A stretch of DNA of 64,000 nucleotides from assembly GCA_032622095.1 (NCBI GenBank), contig CP136061.1, positions 16,740,440 to 16,804,439 on the forward strand, given 5' to 3'. The notes below the pieces were generated by a model. It had not been told where the DNA came from. It did not search any database and saw nothing but the letters and a program-made list of their open reading frames with translations. The first letter of the stretch is position 1. Every line of letters starts with the position of its first letter. This DNA is from Siphonodentalium dalli. Its lineage: Eukaryota; Mollusca; Scaphopoda; Gadilida; Siphonodentaliidae. Shown here one piece after another: positions 32,299 through 42,978 of this stretch. The position numbers were made by a program, and so were the translations under genes.

Positions 32299-34239
32299 AG
32301 ACATGTTATGTACTTGTTCGGGTGCGTACAACTGATAAGTTAGTATTCAAGCACTATGCCAACTGGAGGAATGTAACATTCTACTAACATCGCCGAAAAT
32401 CTTAAGCTAAACTACCCCTACCACTCCATAGAAAACATTGTCTGAACTACGCTCAATTGTAAATATTTACTACTCGATTCGGGACGCATCTATATCTGCG
32501 ATAAACTAACGAAAACCATTTCCCCATCGAGAGTCACTGCAATTAATTAATATATAAGAATGACGGTGCGTGTTATCAATTTGGATATAAATTTGTAAAA
32601 ATTACTACTTTGAACAAGATTATTCTCTATTTCTATTCGATCACCCTGTTGGAGTGTTTCACATCACTTTAATATGCCCGTTTGCAAAGTAAATTGCTGT
32701 CATCTTTCAAAGAAAATTGCCTAAACTAACATACAATATATGAGTCCAATAGAATAACGCAAAATATCATCTGGAAAGCAAGAATATGCAAATATATAAG
32801 TCGAAAAGCACCACAACTCCAGAAAAAATCATCGAACCAACCCAAGTTCGAACTCGACCTGTATTTTGGTATGACTGAGCCACATACCAAGTTTAGTTGT
32901 GACCAAATAATCCAAACTCAAATTATCATCCAGAAACCAAAATGTTGACGTAAAAATTTAATTTTCCAAGTCAAAAAATGCCCATAACTCTGGCAAAAAA
33001 CATTATGTTCACAGACAAACGGACAGATGGACGGACTGATTAAATAATACGGACCGTTTTTCAAACGAGCGTATAAAAACTGCACATGTGCTGCACATGT
33101 CGATGATGATGGTGTGATTTTTGTTCAAAATACATGTACTGACCACTAATTAATATGGACTGAATTCCCTTGTCCAGGGGAACACTGCACATGTAAAAGA
33201 TGATGGTGTGATTTGACTCATTTTTCATGTCATCAAGGAGTACCCCTTTAATACATGTTTCTTAATAATGTATTTCACATTAGGTGGAGGACCAGCTCGA
33301 GATTGCATGATTTATATGCTTTTGTGAGCCACTTTTTCCTTTCAGTGCTGACAATAACAGAAATTTCCCCGCGGTAATCAATTAATGTTTATAATGAAAT
33401 CAGTGTCACATAAATCATGTAATCACGAGCTGGGACCTTCACCTACTGTGAAATGCATAATTAATGCAATGCTTTTTAAAGGGATGGGCAGCCTTCGTTG
33501 TAGGTTATAATATAGAAATAACATTTTTAAATTATGATAATTTACTCAAGAATATACTAATAGTGTAGCATAATGATACGATTGTCCAAGAAAATACACA
33601 GGTCGACTGTTATTTAGTTTCTCGCAAAAAGCACAGTAGATTGTTTATAAGCAGAATCATGATATTGCGCCATTTCAATATTTAGATTAGCGCGCTTTAT
33701 ATGGTGGTTGTAAAATCTCTAATGCGGTGCACCTGCAACTTACAACTCACAATACCACTCATAGTAATAATCCTTAATTGGTATGTGACCATATATAGGT
33801 TAGGAGAAAATACTAACTGGATTAAAAAATATTCATTACTTTGCAAGAACAATTATATTACCGGTATGTACACATTTTCTGTCTGATCATTTCACAATCA
33901 TGAAGTAACGTGGATTAGCTTGATTTGAACTGACAGCGGGTTGAATGGGTTCAATTAAAATAAAAATTGGTGTGATTTGAATGCGATTGTTGATTGCGGC
34001 AATAATTTTATCTACGCATTCCACAGTGGGATATTTTCATTGGACGATATGGTAGTTCTAAGTGTTTCTCTATAAACAATCGTAACATAATGTTTTTTTT
34101 ATGTTTGTTTACATAACCATGGGTACAAACGTGACAATAACATGTGATGCACACGATATTTTAGATTTAATATTCTTTCTGTTTATGGTGGTTTTAGCAG
34201 ATGTGACTACGTTAAAATCTATACCCACAGGGAAGGCCG
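32299..34239 (-). other. ZNF277: ZNF277 intron, mostly unassigned
   Basis: A degraded core with GCCCATAACTCTGGC and the tail GACAAACGGACAGATGGACG lies at about 32820-33060. The short repeat CTGCACATGT...GATGATGGTGTGATTT occurs near 33080 and 33185. Other sequence is unrecognised. Confidence 0.5.
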
Positions 34240-34247
34240 CCCGTATC

Positions 34248-35365
34248 TAGGGGTGCCACGATTAATCGTATAATCGATGAACCGTTAATAAAGACAATAA
34301 TCGATTACCATTTCCATCATCGACTAATCTGCGTTATTTATTTCGGACGTTGGAAGATGCTGGTTATTGTTGAAACATGTACCCTGATTGTTTTAAACAG
34401 TCTAAATTACAACTGAGGGGTTAACAACATTTGATCATGTATCAAAGAGATTCCGACAACTTGAGTACTACTGGTATATGTTGCAAACAGCCAGCAGTTC
34501 ATTTAATGACATGGTTACTCTTCGGGTCATTGTATATTCTTCAAATTGCATGGCGGTACTGCAGCTTTGAACTTATGCCGACATCGTTGTATATTTCTAC
34601 AAGAAAGGCGGCAAGTGCTATGTCTTTGAAATGGGCTGACTGTCAGTGAACTGATGCACTAGCCCTTAAATCTCACTGGACCAAAGGGGAGTTAATTGAC
34701 ATTCTCTCGAAATCAGGGAACATACAGTATTTTAATCAGCGATATTCTCTGTGGTGTCACTTGCAGCAATTATACTTTGTTTGTATTCAAGTACACTTAG
34801 ATGTTATTAGTACAGGCTGTCACTTATAGTGTGGTGACTGCTAAATGAAATTGACTATTACCAAATAATTAACTTGTTCCGAGTCCTGAAAATTGCGGGC
34901 GGGTGCCTACCATTGTAATTGTTATCCATGCTCTGGAAGTTTGCAGAAACTTAATAGTTTCCATAACATTAGATTCCTTTTTTCTTAGAAACCACCATCG
35001 GTCCGTCGTGCATTCCTACTTTTATATTGCTGGTTTGTCTGGCTATTAAATTAATCGCTACGCTCGTTCCAATGAACTCACAAATATAACCATAACATCG
35101 CCGAAAACTGTGCTTGTATTGAATACATTGTGCTCATTAGTCATTACCGGTGGTTTATGATGCACTTTATTAACACCAAAATTACACCAGTCGATGCCTC
35201 AAACAATCAGCGATAGCAGTTAACCAGCACCCAGCCAATATGGCAATAGGACATATTACGGAATACTTCCACTGATGTTATTAATATTAAGTATGATTAA
35301 TCGATAAAAGTCGATTATTGACGACCGATTATCGATTATCAAAATCAATAATCGTGGCACCTCTA
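34248..35365. mobile_element. hAT-type element, TAGGGGTGCCACGATT ends
   Basis: The 8-bp duplication CCCGTATC is exact at 34240-34247 and 35366-35373. Inverted ends TAGGGGTGCCACGATTAATC and ATCAATAATCGTGGCACCTC plus TA. Inner ends have several ATCGATTA words typical of hAT ends of this kind. 1118 bp; no intact transposase. A 72-codon frame at 34431-34649 is not recognisable. Confidence 0.93.
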
Positions 35366-35580
35366 CCCGTATCTTTAACTACAATATTACCTGCAATATT
35401 TTGTCAATGTTATGAAGTTCCACGTCTCATCATCAAAAAGTTCAAGGTTTTGTAAAAGTAGAACATGACCAGAGTAGAGATTCTCCAATATTATTTATTA
35501 TCATTATTTGATTTAATATTAGAACTTTTGTTTGGCTTTAAAAGACTGACCTCAAAAACTTCAGTATACAACAACCTAAG

Positions 35581-35684
35581 GTTATCTGCATGACCAATGT
35601 TGAAACTGTGTTCTATCATGTGATACTAACCCAGGTTATCTGTATGACCGATGTTGAAACAGTGTTCTATCATGTTATACTAAC
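35581..35684 (-). repeat. 54-bp array copying exon and donor
   Basis: GTTATCTG(C/T)ATGACC recurs at 35581, 35635 and 35689, 54 bp apart. On the minus strand the two extra units repeat CATGATAGAACACAGTTTCA, ACATTGGTCATGCAGATAAC and a GTTAGT-type donor; the outermost unit has a mutated donor. 54 is a multiple of 3. Confidence 0.93.
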
Positions 35685-35749
35685 CTAGGTTATCTGCATG
35701 ACCAATGTTGAAACTGTGTTCTTCTATCATGTGGCTCAGCATCGGTAAT
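35685..35749 (-). CDS. ZNF277: ZNF277 exon, second half of a C2H2 finger
   Basis: The acceptor TATGTTTGTAG precedes ATTACCG; donor CTAG|GTTAGT. It encodes LPMLSHMIEEHSFNIGHADN L, matching the conserved LLNHM..EHAFNIGLPDN block of ZNF277. It supplies the histidines H-x4-H for the finger whose cysteines are in exon 37786-37877. Phases (1 base at each end) match its neighbours. Confidence 0.92.
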
Positions 35750-36588
35750 CTACAAACATAAATGAAGTATAAGCAGTGGAAATAAAATTTGTCAAAATAT
35801 TGATTATAATGATCACCATTATCACTACCATTGGCATGATATGTGATGAATTTGGTCCTTGTGAATACAACGGTTTTTTGATCGAATGGAATACCTCTCT
35901 TAAGTTTGTAAATTAATAGAATATCGAATTGAGGTATTTCATATTCTTCGTCGTGGAAATTATAAGATCCATAAATGTTTCACGTTTTCATCATTATGTC
36001 TCAATTAACTATCAAAAAACAAACGTTGTCACTGTTTTGTGAAGAGTACATCGACAATTAAAGACATAGTTTCTTCAAAATATTTAGAAAAATACCATTT
36101 CATCAATTTCCGTGCCGGTAAATTAAAACTTCCGGATTTGAATGTCACTAAAGGGAAATTCCTCTTTATATCGATTCAAAATGTGGAATTGAAGATTGAC
36201 CATTGCAGAATTACGCTATCACGGCTTTCTCAAAACTTTAATTAAACAGGCATTTGTTCAACGGAATTTGCCCTACGCCTTCGAGAACAGCCCATGTATA
36301 GGTAGGCATTACAAATGTCACTACAAATCAAAACTGAGCAAACATTATCAAATATTGAAAAAATAAAACATCTAATTGCGTGCAAGTGCAGTCATGTGAC
36401 ATAGCATACAGTTCAACAGAATTGTGAAGTATCTTTTCATGAATAAATTATAAACTGTTATATTTGCCAATCACAAAACAAAAGGGTTGAAACCATTAAA
36501 GTTAACTAAACACGTTCATTGCCGACTATGAGTTATCTCATATGTGTAAAAACGGCATGTTTACGAGTAATAATTATGAGTGTATGTA

Positions 36589-36713
36589 CAGTAATGCTCT
36601 AAGTAATCAACTTCTTAACCACAGCAGAATTATAGGTAACTTTTCAGGATTTAGTCGGAGATATGGCTTGTTGCCATTCATCGGAAAGCTCTTGATTACT
36701 TAGAGCACTACTG
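36589..36713. mobile_element. small MITE with CAGTAATGCTCTAAGTAATC ends and TA flanks
   Basis: Left CAGTAATGCTCTAAGTAATC and right GATTACTTAGAGCACTACTG are inverted repeats, with TA immediately outside both. The interior CAGGATTTAGTCGGAGATAT is shared with 22270-22420. Tc1/mariner-type by TA target (inferred). Confidence 0.82.
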
Positions 36714-36891
36714 TACTTTTAATATTTCGCAGTAGTTGTGAATTTTCAAATCTTAACAACAACTGCACCATGTTCATGTTGATTGTTTTGAAGTATTCGA
36801 AATTACTATTCCGAGTTGAATCAAATTTGAATCGAATATAGAGGTCGAATCGAATAAAAAAAACAAATATCTAATATTGTGTCTGAAATTT

Positions 36892-36985
36892 GCAGAATGA
36901 GGTCCCCAGAGGGTAAATTTAGTGATGCTATCCAGCATAGCGGGCTAGCATCACTAAATTCACCCTCTGGGAATCTCAATCTGCT
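36892..36985. repeat. palindromic repeat, GAGGTCCCCAGAGGG family
   Basis: GCAGAATGAGGTCCCCAGAG, GGTAAATTTAGTGATGCTA and, after a short loop, TAGCATCACTAAATTCACCC and TCTGGGAATCTCAATCTGC. The downstream GCTCAGGCCTCAACTG extends the palindrome as in other copies. Confidence 0.9.
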
Positions 36986-37167
36986 CAGGCCTCAACTGCT
37001 ATATGTTGATTGATAGATTTGGGGTTTAATGTCGCTTTCAGCAACTAAGATTTAAGCTCCAGAGTTGAAGTTGGTGATGTTCATCCATTAGTCACATCGA
37101 TTATTTTATCTTCTGCAAATTAGTGGAAATAGAAATTTATCAGAAGGAAAAAGTAACTAAAATTACT

Positions 37168-37292
37168 ATAGATACTTCCCAGAAGATGAGGCCAAAGCAG
37201 ATTGAGGTCACCAATAGGTGAATTATTGATGCTAGCCCACTATGTAGGGTAGCATCACTAAATTCACCCTCTGAGAACCTCAGTCTGCAAAT
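37168..37292. repeat. palindromic repeat, GAGGTCCCCAGAGGG family
   Basis: ACTTCCCAGAAGATGAGGCC and AGCAGATTGAGGTCACC begin the left arm; TAGCATCACTAAATTCACCC and TCTGAGAACCTCAGTCTGC form the right arm. About 180 bp from the copy at 36892-36985. Confidence 0.88.
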
Positions 37293-37785
37293 GCACGATG
37301 AGCTCATGAGAGGACACACATACAAATTTCATATAAACAAATGCTCAAAAGATGTGAGGCTCCACTATTTTACCCATATGGAACAGACTACATGTACCAC
37401 AGTTTGTCGTGGAGGCAGAAGATGTCAGTGATTTTAAAAAGCTACTAGATACCCAACTTTTGTATCTGTGCTATGACTATGATAAGCAATCAAAATGATA
37501 AATATATATGTCTTTCAAAGCTAGACGAAAGTCCGAGCGACTTACGTCCAAGAAATATATGATATGATAATTGGGGAAATTTTACCAGCCAAATCTAAAA
37601 TTACAACAATATAGTAATTACATGCCTTGTTCCAGGAGTCAAAATCAGTTGATGCATGAAATGCTTACTTACCCATTTTTTATATGCCTGACTTGGACAT
37701 GATTTGAAAATAGCATTGTGTTACTAGTATAAATATTCTCCATTTTCTGCTTTCACTCTGGTGATTAATAAATAGAGAATCTAAC

Positions 37786-37877
37786 CTGCTATGCTTGAAC
37801 TGTTCTTGACAGAAGAGACACATTTTACAAAATGAGGAATCCTCTCTTTCCTTGTGTTGAACTTCAAGTATTCTCTC
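37786..37877 (-). CDS. ZNF277: ZNF277 exon, first half of a C2H2 finger
   Basis: The acceptor TTGACTTTCAG precedes GAGAGAATAC; donor GCAG|GTTAGA. It encodes ERILEVQHKEREDSSFCKMC and LFCQEQFKHS(R), corresponding to the basic/acidic helix and C(M/L)FC..EF.(G)NR block of ZNF277. The cysteines C-x2-C pair with histidines in exon 35685-35749. Starts in phase 0 and ends with AG, which combines with A to give Arg. Confidence 0.92.
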
Positions 37878-38242
37878 CTGAAAGTCAAAATAAAACTACA
37901 ACTGCATATAAAATGAGTAAAATATGTGTCAATGACACTGTAGATCAACTTGGATGGGGATATTTTCATGGGTTAGTCAATTGAGTGATTAGGAATGCGG
38001 AAAATTGAAATGTCTAAGTAATACTAGATATCAACATGAAAAGATATATATAATGTAAAATCCAAGATAACCCACCCCCCCCCCCCCCGGCAGCCATGTT
38101 TTCTCCCATGAAATTCAATAAACTGCAGATAAAACTGGGACTAGAGGTCACCCCAAAGATTGATATGGTGATGATCGAATGAGGTACATTATGTAGGTGG
38201 CCTGTAGGGTGTGCTGAAGGATTTAGTCATACAAAAAGTAAC

Positions 38243-39054
38243 AAGAGGTGGCATCAGAGATGCTGTGTGTCGTTTTCGGTGGCTTACCGCCGGTGGCTAC
38301 CACCGGTGGCTACCGCCAATTGGTGTGCATCAGTATCGGTAGACTAATTAATAGGTAAAATCGAAAAATGACTAATTAAGGGACATAACTCTATCAAATT
38401 TTATCGGGCCAGGCTGGTTTTCGAACTCGTCCGAAATATTCTTGGCAAGTACGTCTATTCCAAATTTTAAACAAATCGGAGGACGTTTGTTGAAGTTATC
38501 GTGCTAAAGAGCTAAAAATTCACGAAAAATGACTAATTAAGGGCCATAACTCTATAAAATTTTATCGGACCAGGCCGGTTTTCGAACTCGTCCGAGATAT
38601 TCTTGGGAGACACCTATATACCAAATTTCAATCAAATCGGATAACGTTTGTTGAAGTTATCGCGCTAACGAGCTGAAAATTCGTGAAAAATGACTAATTA
38701 AGGGCCATAACTCTATCAAATTTTATCGGACCAGGCCGGTTTTCGAACTCGTCCGAGATATTCTTGGGAGACACCTATATCCTAAATTTCAATCGAATCA
38801 GATAACATTTATTGAAGTTGTTGCGCTAACGAGCCTAAAATCAGTGAAAAATGGCAAAGGGCCATAACTCTGTAATAAATGTGCGGACGAACCCGATTTT
38901 TTGTCTGCAGCTTACGTGCATGGATATGTACTCACACACAAATTTTTTTTTTAATCCGTCAAACGTTTGATGTTATAAGCAAAACAGGCCGCCCACCCGC
39001 CCGTCCGCCGTCCCCCATCAAACTATAAGTCGAGTTTTGGAAAAAAACTCGACT
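38243..39054 (+). mobile_element. rolling-circle-like element, three 161-bp cores
   Basis: Start ACAAGAGGTGGCATCAGAGA and end stem AGTCGAGTTTT/AAAACTCGACT are the same as at 16107-18173. Core landmarks at about 38372, 38533 and 38694 are 161 bp apart. It sits inside a GAGTAAAATCCAAGATGG-type core with at most a TA repeated at the junctions. Confidence 0.85.
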
Positions 39055-39077
39055 AAAAATGCAAGATGGCTGCCAGT

Positions 39078-39974
39078 TAGAGTTTAATATATGCCCGGGA
39101 ATGAAAAAAACAGGAACCGGGAATGAAACCCCTTCAGAACCGGGAACCGGGAACGTTCCGGGGAAATATATGGCTTGTATGCACACGTTGTACAACATGG
39201 GTTATTCTCAATTTGTCTACAGTTTGGGCGACAGGGATCACAATAATAATTTAGATTAACTAATGGATATTCCAAATTGTTATATTTGACCATCTTGAGC
39301 CACATAATGGTATACAACGTAACATTACACAAATTGGAAAACAAAACCATCGTTCAGACATCCCAAACTTCAAACGAATTGTTGCCGACGTGAACTTCTC
39401 GTGGCATCTCGTAACCTGTCTGTGTACTTTAACTTAAGAGAATACAAAATAAACAATCTATATATAGTTCGATGAAATTTGTGTGTTAATTTCCAATACT
39501 TTTTATATTATCGGGAGTCGGATGTAGTCTTGCAAAATACAATTGCCTCAGATTACTGACGCAACATCGCCGCAATTAATAATTTGATACACGTTGTAAA
39601 AGTCTTGTTTCCACACGAACGGTTCATGCCACTACGTTGTGACTCGTGAGCTCGTGTCGTGAAGTCCTGGCTGTTCATGGGCCACGAGACCAAACCTTAA
39701 GTCCTTATGACTCCTTAACCATTAGACGATAGCATGGTCAATTCTAATCACACTTTATGTAGGATTTTGCAGATATATAACATATATACTGCATTGTGCG
39801 CTGTGCATGGACAAATAAAATGAAAATATGCGCTGTTGGTGTCCCATTATATATGATATACCAAGTGTTAACAATTCACCTCATTCCCGGTTCCTACAGA
39901 TCATATTCCCGGGAAACGGGAATGAGTATGGGACCCGGGAACCGGGAAATTCCCGTTCCCGGGATTAAACCCTA
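39078..39974. mobile_element. hAT-type element with CCCGGGAA-rich ends
   Basis: The exact 8-bp duplication CTGCCAGT lies at 39070-39077 and 39975-39982. Ends TAGAGTTTAATATATGCCCG and CGGGATTAAACCCTA are inverted, and GGAACCGGGAA/TTCCCGGTTCC words extend the subterminal symmetry. 897 bp; no recognisable transposase. Confidence 0.92.
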
Positions 39975-40189
39975 CTGCCAGTGGCCATGTTTTTCATCCA
40001 TAATTGTTCAAATTTGATAGCTCCCATCTAGATGTGATCCTAAAAATCCTAATAATCTGACTTGGCACTGAAAGGGTTAAAGAAATTGTTAAAGGAAATT
40101 TTGTGATAACAGACTCACAGGTTGGCACTTTATCTATTGATGAAGGCAACTTTATTTACAGATGTGGGTCATCCGGGATAAGCTCTTAC

Positions 40190-40272
40190 CAATGTTTTCT
40201 TTTGCAAAAATTCTCTGAGCTGGTTATCTTCAGGAAGAACATCACAAAGTAAGTAGTACTGATCTTTTGGAC
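40190..40272 (-). CDS. ZNF277: ZNF277 exon
   Basis: The acceptor TTTAATGTTGCAG precedes GTCCAAAAG; donor TTG|GTAAGA. It encodes (G)PKDQYYLLCDVLPEDNQLR and EFLQKKTL, matching the conserved Y(F/Y)LLCDVLPED..LRE.LQK segment of ZNF277. Starts with two bases of a split codon and ends in phase 0, joining GAG of the next exon. The upstream exon that should supply the first base was not found. Confidence 0.93.
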
Positions 40273-40721
40273 CTGCAACATTAAAGTTAGTGCTCAATTG
40301 TTAGAGGTCACAGGTACGGGTCTGCGATGCATCGAATCGAAATTAATTTTCTATTCATCCCTCTGAATCGAATCGTTTTCGATTTTGAGTACCAGTTTTT
40401 CGATTCGATTATCTCAAAGAATCTTAAGTACACTGCGCGTTTCTAGTATATAGCGTGCCTAGATCGATCATTTTACCAATAATCCGAAGAATTTAGAAAA
40501 TCAAATTCTCAAAAAATCCTGTGATACATTTGAATAAACTACGATGCAAAATGCATGGACCATCCTCAACAATTTGGTGCACGTCAGGGAACATCGTCTC
40601 AGAATAGCGATAACGCAACGCGAAATCCGCTATATAAAATGGCGGAAGATAAAAATTAAGTATAAATGGATCTGTTTTTTTCATTTGCGGTGTACTAGTA
40701 AATACGCGACATGGTGGAAAT

Positions 40722-40790
40722 ACAATATTTTCCAAAATAATTAAAATATATATCTCCTAGAAGTATCTTGCCCACTGAACTACATGTATA
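40722..40790. repeat. one arm of a hairpin repeat
   Basis: AATATTTTCCAAAATAATTA and ATCTCCTAGAAGTATCTTGC then CCACTGAACT match the reverse complement of 42892-42955. Confidence 0.7.
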
Positions 40791-40799
40791 TGGTATATA

Positions 40800-41954
40800 T
40801 CCCAAGGTAGGAGGGGTTAACTCTCTGAGTTGAAACGAGAGGCCGATCACGATCGGCAGATGTTTAACCCATACCTTGGCGATAGCGATTAGCTATTTTT
40901 ATAAATTTTATAAATCCTTACATCAACCTTTTCATGAGTGCTAAAGTTTCAACAATTCACACTTAATATAGTGATCATGTGAAAAATATTTAGTTATCAC
41001 ATTGTGTCAACAGGATTGGCGGAGGATGTTAATATTTTTAAGCAAATAAACCAAATGACCCTCACTATGCAGGTTAGGGGTGTGTTCTTGTCAACTATGC
41101 CAAGAACTACATGTATAAACATAATCAATGGAAATATTTGAGTTATCAAATCGGATAGAATAGGGTTAATCTTACCCAAACTAATGAACTGATAAACACA
41201 AAATAGTCTATACAAAGCATGTCATTGGATTTAGAAACCCATACAATAAGTCAGTCTCAAGAATACCAGCACCATTAATATTACCCTGGAGCCCAAATGC
41301 AATTGAGGGAATTTCAAAATAAGACATTTCCTCTAATGATGAATATATAATTGGTGATTTATTGAAACCCTTACTGAACCTGGATCAAAGTGAAATGGAT
41401 AATATTATATCTGTCTATCGCATAATATGTGTCTATGGAATGGTTTCATTTTAATCCCAAATCCATGCAAATCAAAAGTGGATCACCATCAACCTGGACA
41501 TAATATAGGAGAATGATCAAATGAAAAGCATCAAAACCATATGATGTGTGGAGAGGGTTAATCATTTGCAATGACATCATATCATGGAACTGAGGAATGT
41601 GTGGATAAATTTTTGTCTAAGATAAGACAACAGTGTATGTAGACAACAATGTCTGTAAAACATCCCTACAAAGTAACAATGGACTATTCCAATTTAATAT
41701 TTTAGAATAGGTGTCCTATAGTGTGTACATAAACTTTAGTAATGAACCTGTTTCAGCAAAGGGGTTAACTTAATATTGCACAGAAAACAGAACTCCACCA
41801 GATAGCCATCAATCAATTTGACATTAATATGATAACAAATCCTGCCAGCCAACAGTACCACTATCAGGCTTTATAGCATGTCCATAGTGATAATTAACTC
41901 ATTTCAATAACACACATGGTCTGCGAGATATGTTCTCTTAAAATTCCCAGCAGT
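40800..41954. other. no feature recognised
   Basis: Apart from the 29845-like block at 40830-40900, only unique AT-rich sequence was seen. Confidence 0.4.
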
Positions 41955-42775
41955 AATTACTTGAATTATAAAGGGTCATAACTCTGTTAAAATATATCGG
42001 ATCAAACCCATATTCGAACTCGATCTGTATTTAGGGGTGATAAATTCATATACCAAATTTGGTGCTGATCAGATGAAAAATGTTTTGAGTCATAGCAGCT
42101 TGGGTGAATTCTAAGTAAACATAAGAGTGAAAAGGGTTAATTAAACAATACCAAAAACCATACAGACGAAGAACATGCTAAGAAAAACCTAGGTAAGAAA
42201 TATGAGGCAGATCAGAAGAAATATGTTCAACTTATTACATTGGATAGCATGTGTGTAAAGGGTTAATTATTTTCTAAACCGATCAACCAATCAATACCAA
42301 AAACTATACAGATGAGGGGCATGTCATCATAAACCTACATATCAAATATGAAAACAATCGGACAAAATATACTTCGGTTTTAGCATCGGATTTTTGTTTT
42401 TTTAATTTTATTTTTGAAAAAGGGTCATAACTCCTTTAAAATAAATCGGATCAAACCCATATTCGAACTCGATCTGTATTTTGGGCTCTGAAACTCGCAT
42501 ACCAAATTTGGTTCCGATCAGATAAAAATTGTTCGAGTTATGACAGCATGCGTGAATTCGAGGTCGAAAAAGGGCCATAACTCCGTAAATAAAATTTGGA
42601 TCAAACCCATATTTGAACTCGATCTATATTTTGGTCTGAGAAACTCATATACAAAATTTGGTTCCGATCGGATAGAACATTTTTGAGTTATCGCACCATA
42701 CGTAAAGTGTCTACGGACAGACAGACAGACAGACGGCTCGACGCACGACGGACATATCTTCTGTCATGTTCATGA
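41955..42775 (+). repeat. GGGTCATAACTC core repeats with GACAGACAGACGG tail
   Basis: Four to five degenerate cores (AAAGGGTCATAACTC, CCATATTCGAACTCGATCTG, ATACCAAATTTGGT, GATCAGAT, GAGTTATCGCACCA) end with GTCTACGGACAGACAGACAG and GCACGACGGACATATC. Probably a non-autonomous element of the group with GACGG tails. Confidence 0.75.
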
Positions 42776-42891
42776 CCTTGTAATCACGTGATCTCTATCA
42801 CGTAGCTAAGTAATCGCCATATTTTTATCCCCAGTAGGACATTCCTCATGAACGGAGTGGGTGCGAAACCCTGGGAGGGAGCTCAGAGTTC

Positions 42892-42978
42892 AGTGGGCAA
42901 GATACTTCTAGGAGATATATATTTTACTTATTTTGGAAAATATTGTATCTCCTTCAAAGGTATCTTCCCACTGAACTA
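42892..42978. repeat. hairpin repeat TTCAGTGGG...CCCACTGAA
   Basis: TTCAGTGGGCAAGATACTTC, AGGAGATA and their near-complements TATCTCCT, GGTATCTTCCCACTGAA fold into one stem-loop of about 85 nt. Related single arm at 40722-40790. Confidence 0.8.

Larger units (their letters stand above)
37915..40060 (+). mobile_element. AAGATGGCTGC-type element hosting two insertions
   Basis: Start GTGTCAATGACACTGTAGAT at 37928; core pieces AAATCCAAGATAACCC, TAGAGGTCACCCCAAAGATT, GGATTTAGTCATACAAAAAG, then (after insertions) GCAAGATGGCTGCCAGTGGC and CCATGTTTTTCATC, ending in CATCTAGATGTGATCC. It is interrupted by 38243-39054 and 39078-39974; joining the flanks restores the normal core order. A C homopolymer of 14 bases lies at 38075-38088. 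Confidence 0.75.

Noticed and set aside
34431-34649. 72-codon frame inside the hAT-type element as a transposase remnant
   Set aside because: No hAT motif was recognisable and the frame is short.
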